From contig DBHE01000016.1 in NCBI GenBank assembly GCA_002296055.1, positions 1 to 5,649 on the forward strand: 5,649 nucleotides of DNA, read 5' to 3'. Source of the stretch: Pseudomonadaceae bacterium UBA836. GTDB taxonomy: Bacteria; Pseudomonadota; Gammaproteobacteria; Pseudomonadales; Pseudomonadaceae. The position numbers and the translations under genes were made by a program. The notes beneath the pieces were generated by a model. That model did no database searches. It was not told the origin of the DNA and worked only from the letters and a program-made list of their open reading frames with translations. Numbering within the stretch: the stretch's first letter is position 1; each line of letters begins with the position of its first letter. Shown in pieces: positions 1 through 5,649 of the stretch.

Positions 1-2270
1 CCTACGGCCGTAACGCGGTATCGCAGATTATCACCTTCGGTACCATGGCCGCCAAAGCGGTAGTGCGCGACGTGGCGCGGGTGCAGGGCAAGTCCTACGG
101 CCTGGCCGACAAGCTGTCGAAGATGATTCCGTTCGAGGTCGGCATGACGCTGACCAAGGCCTTCGAGCAGGAAGAGATGCTGCGCGACTTTCTCGCCAAT
201 GACGAGGAAGGCCAGGAAATTTGGGACATGGCCCTCAAGCTTGAGGGGATTACCCGTAACGTCGGCAAGCACGCCGGTGGCGTGGTTATCGCCCCCACCA
301 AGCTGACCGACTTTGCACCGCTGTACTGCGATGAGTCTGGTGGCGGTCTGGTTACCCAGTTCGACAAGGACGACGTTGAAGCGGCGGGGCTGGTGAAGTT
401 CGACTTCCTCGGCCTGCGTACCCTGACCATCATCAAATGGGCGATGGAAACCATCCATCGCAAGCAGCGTGAAGAGGGGGCGAGCGATGAGGAGCTGGTC
501 AATATTGACCTGATCCCGCTGGACGATGCGCCGACCTACAGCATGCTGCAGAAGGCGGAAACCACCGCCGTTTTCCAGCTTGAATCGCGCGGCATGAAGG
601 AGCTGATCAAGAAGCTTAAGCCCGACTGCCTGGAAGATATGATCGCACTTGTGGCCCTGTTCCGCCCGGGCCCGCTGCAGTCAGGCATGGTTGACGATTT
701 CATCAACCGTAAGCACGGCCGTGAAGAAATCTCTTATCCGCACCCCAACTACCAGTACCCCGGTCTGGAACCGGTGCTCAAGCCCACCTACGGCATCATC
801 CTGTATCAGGAACAGGTCATGCAGATCGCCCAGGTGATGGCGGGCTATACCCTCGGTGGCGCGGATATGCTGCGCCGGGCGATGGGTAAGAAAAAGCCGG
901 AAGAAATGGCCAAGCAGCGCGGCGGCTTCATCGAAGGCTGCGCCAACAACGGTATCGATGCGGATCTGGCCGGTAACATTTTCGACCTGGTAGAAAAGTT
1001 TGCCGGCTACGGCTTCAACAAGTCGCACTCGGCGGCCTACGGTCTGGTGTCCTACCAAACTGCCTGGCTGAAGGCCCATTACCCTGCGCCTTTCATGGCT
1101 GCGGTGCTTTCGGCGGATATGCACAACACCGATAAGGTGGTGACGCTGATCGAAGAGTGTCGCAGCATGAAGCTGCGTATTCAGCCGCCGGACGTGAATG
1201 TCTCCGAGTATAAGTTCACCGTGGATGACGCCGGTGATGTGGTGTATGGCCTTGGTGCCATCAAGGGTGTCGGTGAAGGTCCGGTGGAAACCATCGTCGA
1301 GACGCGTCAGGCCGGTGGCCGCTTTAATGACCTGTTTGATTTCTGCGCCCGGGTAGACCTCAAGCGTATCAACAAGCGGGTGATGGAGGCGCTGATTCGC
1401 AGTGGCGCGCTGGATCGTCTCGGTCCCTTCTTTGCTGAAGACCCACAGGCTTACCAGAAACAGATTGATCGCAATCGCGCGGCGTTGATGTCGGCCATGG
1501 AAGAGGCGATTGCTTCGGCCGAGCAGACCGCCCGCAGCGCCGATTCCGGTCACGATGACCTGTTTGGCGATTTGCTCGGGCCATCTGCCGAGCGGGATGT
1601 TTACGAGGCCTACCGCACTGTGCGCGAGTGGAGCTTTAAGGAGCGCCTGCGCGGTGAGAAGGACACCCTGGGGCTTTATCTGACCGGTCACCCGATCGAC
1701 GAGTACGAGCGTGAAATTCGCCGCTTTGCCCGCCAGCGTATTCTCGACCTGAAACCCTCGCGCGATAGCCAGACCATTGCCGGCCTGGTGTTTGATCTGC
1801 GGGTGATGAAAAACAAGCGCGGCGACAAGGTGGGCTTTGTCACCCTGGATGACCGCTCGGCGCGCATCGAGGTATCGCTATTCTCCGAAGCCTATCTGGC
1901 AGCGCAGGCGCTGCTGCAAAAAGATGCTTTGCTGGTGGTTGAGGGCGAGGTGGCGGTGGATGACTTCTCCGGCGGCATGCGCGTGCGTGCCAAGCGGGTG
2001 ATGAGTCTGGAGGATGCGCGCACCGGGCTGCTGGACAGCGTGCGCATCAATATCGATAGCGCGCAGCATGGCGAGGATGCACTCAACCGCATGGCCGGTC
2101 TGCTCAAGCAGTATCGTGGCGGCTGCCCGGTAACGATAGAGTACCAGCGCACTGACGCGGCAGCCTTGCTGCGCCTGGGCGATGAGTGGAAAGTAGAGCC
2201 GGCTGACGATCTGTTGCAGGGGCTGCGTGACCAGTTGGGTAAAGACAGCGTCTCCTTGCACTATAGATAG
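1..2270 (+). CDS. dnaE: DNA polymerase III subunit alpha, 5'-truncated by window edge
   Basis: This is the replicative polymerase subunit that extends DNA chains within the Pol III core and holoenzyme. The reading frame is open from base 3 (first full codon Tyr) to the TAG at 2268-2270, giving 755 residues. The family is about 1160-1175 residues, so roughly 420 N-terminal residues (PHP domain and the first palm aspartates) lie upstream. Visible landmarks, numbered within the window, are: the VKFDFLGL segment with the third catalytic aspartate (residue 134, bases 402-404); the MGKKKPEEM and NKSHSAAY finger motifs (from residues 294 and 339); a helix-hairpin-helix [12 protein letters not shown] (about 416-432); a beta-clamp-binding pentapeptide HDDLF (517-521); an OB fold (about 591-666); and the C-terminal tau-binding region (about 679-755). 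No frameshift is seen. It contains at least one AUA codon (2136-2138), which would need the lysidine tRNA made by the downstream tilS product. The identification is essentially certain. Confidence 0.98.
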   Translation, partial: YGRNAVSQIITFGTMAAKAVVRDVARVQGKSYGLADKLSKMIPFEVGMTLTKAFEQEEMLRDFLANDEEGQEIWDMALKLEGITRNVGKHAGGVVIAPTKLTDFAPLYCDESGGGLVTQFDKDDVEAAGLVKFDFLGLRTLTIIKWAMETIHRKQREEGASDEELVNIDLIPLDDAPTYSMLQKAETTAVFQLESRGMKELIKKLKPDCLEDMIALVALFRPGPLQSGMVDDFINRKHGREEISYPHPNYQYPGLEPVLKPTYGIILYQEQVMQIAQVMAGYTLGGADMLRRAMGKKKPEEMAKQRGGFIEGCANNGIDADLAGNIFDLVEKFAGYGFNKSHSAAYGLVSYQTAWLKAHYPAPFMAAVLSADMHNTDKVVTLIEECRSMKLRIQPPDVNVSEYKFTVDDAGDVVYGLGAIKGVGEGPVETIVETRQAGGRFNDLFDFCARVDLKRINKRVMEALIRSGALDRLGPFFAEDPQAYQKQIDRNRAALMSAMEEAIASAEQTARSADSGHDDLFGDLLGPSAERDVYEAYRTVREWSFKERLRGEKDTLGLYLTGHPIDEYEREIRRFARQRILDLKPSRDSQTIAGLVFDLRVMKNKRGDKVGFVTLDDRSARIEVSLFSEAYLAAQALLQKDALLVVEGEVAVDDFSGGMRVRAKRVMSLEDARTGLLDSVRINIDSAQHGEDALNRMAGLLKQYRGGCPVTIEYQRTDAAALLRLGDEWKVEPADDLLQGLRDQLGKDSVSLHYR

Positions 2271-2332
2271 CGCAAAGCCGGACGCTCGACGGGCGCCCGG
2301 CAATCCCGTAAGGTTATTTGCGACACTTTTTT
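2271..2332 (+). terminator. Nested stem-loop plus T6 tract after dnaE (possible weak terminator or attenuator)
   Basis: Immediately after the dnaE stop, CGCAAA (2271-2276) is complementary to TTTGCG (2317-2322). These arms enclose a strong inner hairpin: GCCGG (2277-2281) with CCGGC (2297-2301), continued past one A-C mismatch by CGCTC (2283-2287) with GGGCG (2291-2295), one pair being G-U, and a three-base loop. A T6 tract follows at 2327-2332, four bases beyond the outer stem. The tract is not directly against the strong inner stem, so this is not a textbook intrinsic terminator. Partial termination, 3'-end protection of dnaE mRNA or RNA processing are all possible. The pairing is seen directly; the function is inferred. 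Confidence 0.35.
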
Positions 2333-2335
2333 GGA

Positions 2336-2350
2336 TGCCCACGTTGGGCG
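2336..2350 (+). other. Short hairpin upstream of the accA start
   Basis: GCCCA (2337-2341) pairs with TGGGC (2345-2349) around a CGT loop, with a possible T-G closing pair at 2336/2350. It ends about 20 bases before the accA start, just 5' of the weak ribosome-binding region. No T tract follows it on the + strand, so it is not a terminator. It may limit structure around, or modulate, accA translation initiation, but it could also be chance in GC-rich DNA. Confidence 0.3.
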
Positions 2351-2370
2351 CAAGCGGATGATGGATGCCT

Positions 2371-3327
2371 ATGAGCAACAGCCAGAAATACTTGGAGTTT
2401 GAACAGCCGATCGCCGACCTGCAGGCCAAAATCGAAGAGCTGCGTCTGGTCGGCAGTGACAACTCGCTGAACATCACCGAAGAAATCACCCGGCTGCAGG
2501 AGAAGAGCAAGTCCCTGACCGAGAGCATCTTCGGCAACCTGAGCAGCTGGCAGGTCGCGCAAATGTCGCGCCACCCGCAGCGCCCCTACACGCTGGACTA
2601 CATTCGCCACATTTTTACCGATTTTGAAGAGCTGCACGGTGATCGCCACTTCGCAGACGACGCCGCTATCGTTGGCGGTATCGGTCGTTTGGAAGGCCGC
2701 GCGGTCATGGTCATCGGTCACCAGAAAGGCCGTGACGTAAAAGAAAAGGTGCGCCGCAACTTCGGCATGCCCAAGCCTGAAGGCTACCGCAAGGCCTGCC
2801 GCCTGATGGAGATGGCTGAACGCTTCAAGATGCCGATCTTCACCTTTATCGACACCCCCGGCGCCTACCCGGGTATTGACGCTGAAGAACGCGGACAGAG
2901 CGAAGCCATTGCCTGGAACCTGCAGGTCATGTCACGTCTGAAGACGCCGATCATCGCGACCGTTATCGGTGAGGGCGGTTCCGGTGGTGCACTGGCTATC
3001 GGTGTCTGTGATCACCTGATGATGCTGCAATACTCGACCTACTCGGTTATCTCGCCCGAAGGCTGCGCCTCCATTCTGTGGAAGAGCGCTGAGAAAGCTG
3101 CGGACGCGGCGGCGGCCATGGGTATTACTGCCGAGCGCCTGAAAGAGCTGGGCCTAGTGGATACCTTGATTCCTGAGCCACTGGGCGGCGCACAGCGCTC
3201 GCCACAGGAAACGGCAGAGCGCATCAAGCAACAACTGCTGACCCAACTGGCCAAGCTGGATGCTCATTCCAGCGATGAGCTGCTCGACGCCCGCTATCAG
3301 CGTCTGATGTCCTTCGGTATTCAGTGA
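2371..3327 (+). CDS. accA: Acetyl-CoA carboxylase carboxyltransferase subunit alpha
   Basis: With AccD it forms the cytoplasmic alpha2-beta2 carboxyltransferase that moves the carboxyl group from carboxybiotin on AccB to acetyl-CoA. The product is malonyl-CoA, the committed precursor of fatty acids. The 318-residue product matches the usual 316-319. An N-terminal helical region ([19 protein letters not shown] onward) precedes the crotonase-like core. Core signatures are [10 protein letters not shown] (residues 159-168), [26 protein letters not shown] (200-211, the glycine-rich oxyanion-hole region) and [14 protein letters not shown]. An in-frame ATG at 2365 would add Met-Pro, and an in-frame TGA at 2359-2361 excludes anything earlier. 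I prefer 2371 because its length fits homologues and GGA (2363-2365) sits five bases upstream, but Shine-Dalgarno support is weak for both. Its stop overlaps the tilS start. In E. coli the carboxyltransferase can bind its own mRNA, but nothing here shows that directly. Confidence 0.97.
   Translation: MSNSQKYLEFEQPIADLQAKIEELRLVGSDNSLNITEEITRLQEKSKSLTESIFGNLSSWQVAQMSRHPQRPYTLDYIRHIFTDFEELHGDRHFADDAAIVGGIGRLEGRAVMVIGHQKGRDVKEKVRRNFGMPKPEGYRKACRLMEMAERFKMPIFTFIDTPGAYPGIDAEERGQSEAIAWNLQVMSRLKTPIIATVIGEGGSGGALAIGVCDHLMMLQYSTYSVISPEGCASILWKSAEKAADAAAAMGITAERLKELGLVDTLIPEPLGGAQRSPQETAERIKQQLLTQLAKLDAHSSDELLDARYQRLMSFGIQ
3324..3327 (+). promoter_or_regulatory. GTGA stop/start overlap coupling accA to tilS
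   Basis: The tilS GTG start (3324-3326) shares bases with the accA TGA stop (3325-3327). The preceding bases (CCTTCGGTATTCA) contain no purine-rich Shine-Dalgarno sequence. tilS translation therefore probably depends on ribosomes terminating accA and re-initiating, a common arrangement that keeps the downstream product low. The overlap is seen directly; the coupling is inferred. Confidence 0.7.
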
Positions 3328-4652
3328 ACCCGCAGGGGCTGCTGGCGCAGCTCGGCCCCTGTATGGGCGCCCCGGCCTGGTGGCTGGGGTTGTCCGGTGG
3401 CCTGGACTCTATGGTTCTGCTTGAGCTATTGAGCCAGGCTCGCCAACTCTCTGCTATTCCCCCGCTTCATGCCATTCATGTTCATCACGGACTGCATCCC
3501 GAGGCTGACGCTTGGGCAGCGCACTGTCGTCGTGCCTGCGATGCGCGCGGTATGCCGCTGACGGTGGTGCGGGTGCAGGTGGGAGAGGGCGCCAGTATCG
3601 AGGAGGCTGCGCGTGATGCCCGCTACGCGGCCTTTGCTGAGGTGCTGGAACCCGGCGCTGAGCTGCTGCTGGCGCACCATCGCGATGATCAATTGGAAAC
3701 GGTGCTGTTTCGGCTGATGCGCGGCACCGGTGTACGCGGGTTGAGCGGCATGCCGGCGCGCCGTGCGCTGGGTGCAGGCTGGCTGTCGCGTCCGCTGCTC
3801 GGTTGGCGACGCAGTGAGCTGGAGCAGTGGGCTCGGCAGCAGGGGTTGGACTGGATCGAAGATCCGGCCAATGCCGATGAGCGCTTTGCCCGCACGGCCT
3901 TGCGTCACCGAGTGTTGCCTGGGTTGCGCCATGAGTGGCCGCAGCTGGATCGCAGCCTGTTGCGCCTGGCCGAGCATGCTGATGAGGCCAGCGTGTTGCT
4001 GGACGAGCTGGCGCAGGAAGATCTGCAGCTGGTGGCAGAAGTCACTGCTGATCCGTGGCTGGCCTGCTGGCCGAGTCTGCTGCTGGCGCCGCTACTGAGC
4101 TTGTCGGCCGCCCGGCAGCGTAATCTGCTGCGCAGTTGGTTGCGGCAGCAGGCGGTGCGCATGCCGGATCAGCGTCAGTTGCTTGAGGTGCAGCAGCAGT
4201 TGGTTGCTGACTCAGATGCGCAGCCGCAGCTGAAACTCGATGGCTGCGTTCTGTACCGTTCGTCAGATCGTCTTTGGCTGGTTCCGGCGCGCTGGCTGCC
4301 GGCGCACAACGAGCAGTCTTTGTTGCCAGGTGATGGGGCGTTGTCACTGTCGGGCAATGGCACGCTGGATTGTCGGCCGGTAGCGGGTGGTTTGTGCGAC
4401 CCGGGCTCCGCGGGTTGGCAGGTTTGTTATCGTCAGGGCGGCGAGCAGATCAAGCTGGCCGGGCGTCCGACCCAGTCGGTGAAGCAACTGTTGCAGGAGG
4501 CGCATATCCCTGTCTGGCTGCGCCCGTCAGTACCGTTGCTATACTCTGGCGGCGAGCTGGTGTCGGTGGCTGGGCGCTGGAACGCAGAGCGGGCTTTGGT
4601 CGAGGGTGCAGGCAACGGTTTTACGGTCAGTTGGAAGCCGGTTTCGGATTGA
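3324..4652 (+). CDS. tilS: tRNA(Ile)-lysidine synthase
   Basis: This cytoplasmic ATP-dependent enzyme converts C34 of the CAU-anticodon tRNA(Ile) to lysidine, so the tRNA reads AUA as isoleucine and is charged by IleRS rather than MetRS. The 442-residue product fits the family (E. coli about 432). The PP-loop ATP-binding motif SGGLDS is at residues 24-29. [14 protein letters not shown] follows, then [10 protein letters not shown] (HHRDDQ at 118-123) and [11 protein letters not shown] (133-143). The TilS segment [18 protein letters not shown] begins near residue 177. The C-terminal half is Leu/Gln/Arg-rich and ends in a TilS-type C-terminal domain ([17 protein letters not shown], then [17 protein letters not shown]). 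The GTG start is chosen because it preserves the N-terminal helix before the PP-loop and gives the usual length. An in-frame ATG at 3363 would start only ten residues before SGGLDS. In RTALR, threonine stands where asparagine is usual. Confidence 0.96.
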   Translation: MNPQGLLAQLGPCMGAPAWWLGLSGGLDSMVLLELLSQARQLSAIPPLHAIHVHHGLHPEADAWAAHCRRACDARGMPLTVVRVQVGEGASIEEAARDARYAAFAEVLEPGAELLLAHHRDDQLETVLFRLMRGTGVRGLSGMPARRALGAGWLSRPLLGWRRSELEQWARQQGLDWIEDPANADERFARTALRHRVLPGLRHEWPQLDRSLLRLAEHADEASVLLDELAQEDLQLVAEVTADPWLACWPSLLLAPLLSLSAARQRNLLRSWLRQQAVRMPDQRQLLEVQQQLVADSDAQPQLKLDGCVLYRSSDRLWLVPARWLPAHNEQSLLPGDGALSLSGNGTLDCRPVAGGLCDPGSAGWQVCYRQGGEQIKLAGRPTQSVKQLLQEAHIPVWLRPSVPLLYSGGELVSVAGRWNAERALVEGAGNGFTVSWKPVSD

Positions 4653-4677
4653 GCAAGTGGGGGCTGTCTGGTATCCT
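4649..4677 (+). promoter_or_regulatory. Candidate sigma70 promoter for pyrG
   Basis: A -35-like TTGAGC (4649-4654, 4 of 6 to TTGACA) and a -10-like TATCCT (4672-4677, 4 of 6 to TATAAT) are separated by exactly 17 bases. A TGG just before the -10 (4669-4671) makes an extended -10 element. The -35 overlaps the tilS stop codon. The predicted start lies around 4683-4686, leaving a leader of about 100 bases before pyrG. No other pair of boxes in this gap is as good. This is a motif-based call. Confidence 0.55.

Positions 4678-5649
<972 letters not shown>

Noticed and set aside
681..1691. Minus-strand open frame opposite dnaE (336 codons)
   Set aside because: It lies wholly inside the conserved dnaE frame and its composition reads as reverse-complement codon shadow, without recognisable motifs.
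2259..2266. CACTATAG, matching the 3' half of a T7 phage promoter core
   Set aside because: It is only eight bases inside the last dnaE codons, without the rest of the promoter and with no phage genes nearby. The TATAGA within it has no -35 at a usable spacing.
1878..2537. Minus-strand open frame spanning the dnaE end, the gap and the accA start (219 codons)
   Set aside because: It crosses two well-supported genes on the other strand and shows no family motif. The gap is better explained by the stem-loops.
3363..3365. In-frame ATG as an alternative tilS start
   Set aside because: It would leave only ten residues before SGGLDS and discard the N-terminal helix seen in homologues. The GTG at 3324 also explains the stop/start overlap.
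3426..3977. Minus-strand open frame opposite tilS (183 codons)
   Set aside because: It is a shadow of the tilS frame, rich in Gln, His and Arg as expected from antisense of Leu/Ala/Arg codons; no promoter or ribosome-binding site seen.

Overview
The window is ordinary core chromosome of a pseudomonad-like gammaproteobacterium. Four housekeeping genes lie head to tail on the + strand: dnaE (3' part), accA (complete), tilS (complete) and pyrG (5' part). The dnaE-accA-tilS-pyrG order, the high GC content (roughly 60% by eye) and close protein similarity to remembered Pseudomonas sequences point to Pseudomonadaceae. A Halopseudomonas-type or related lineage is possible, but I cannot fix the genus by reading alone.

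Layout. Positions 1-2270 hold the C-terminal two thirds of DnaE, the replicative DNA polymerase III alpha subunit. Its PHP domain and first two catalytic aspartates lie upstream of the window. A 100-base gap (2271-2370) holds a nested stem-loop followed by a T6 tract, which may be a weak terminator or attenuator, and a second short hairpin just before accA. AccA (2371-3327) is the alpha carboxyltransferase subunit of acetyl-CoA carboxylase. It is joined to tilS (3324-4652, tRNA(Ile)-lysidine synthase) by a 4-base GTGA stop/start overlap. A 131-base gap (4653-4783) carries a good-looking sigma70 promoter that starts inside the tilS stop codon, plus a roughly 100-base leader. PyrG (CTP synthase) begins at 4784 and runs off the right edge after 288 codons, so its glutaminase domain is not visible.

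How they work together. The genes share growth-linked roles rather than one pathway: chromosome replication, the committed step of fatty-acid synthesis, decoding of AUA codons, and CTP supply for RNA, DNA and phospholipids. accA and tilS look like one translationally coupled unit. pyrG appears able to start its own transcript.

I see no mobile element, CRISPR array, RNA gene, defence system or foreign-looking cargo, and I do not think the window contains a new biological system. The parts most worth a second look are non-coding. The first is the pyrG leader: a pyrimidine run at the predicted transcription start can pair with the weak ribosome-binding region, and a four-codon ORF overlaps the pyrG start. 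The second is the nested stem-loop between dnaE and accA.
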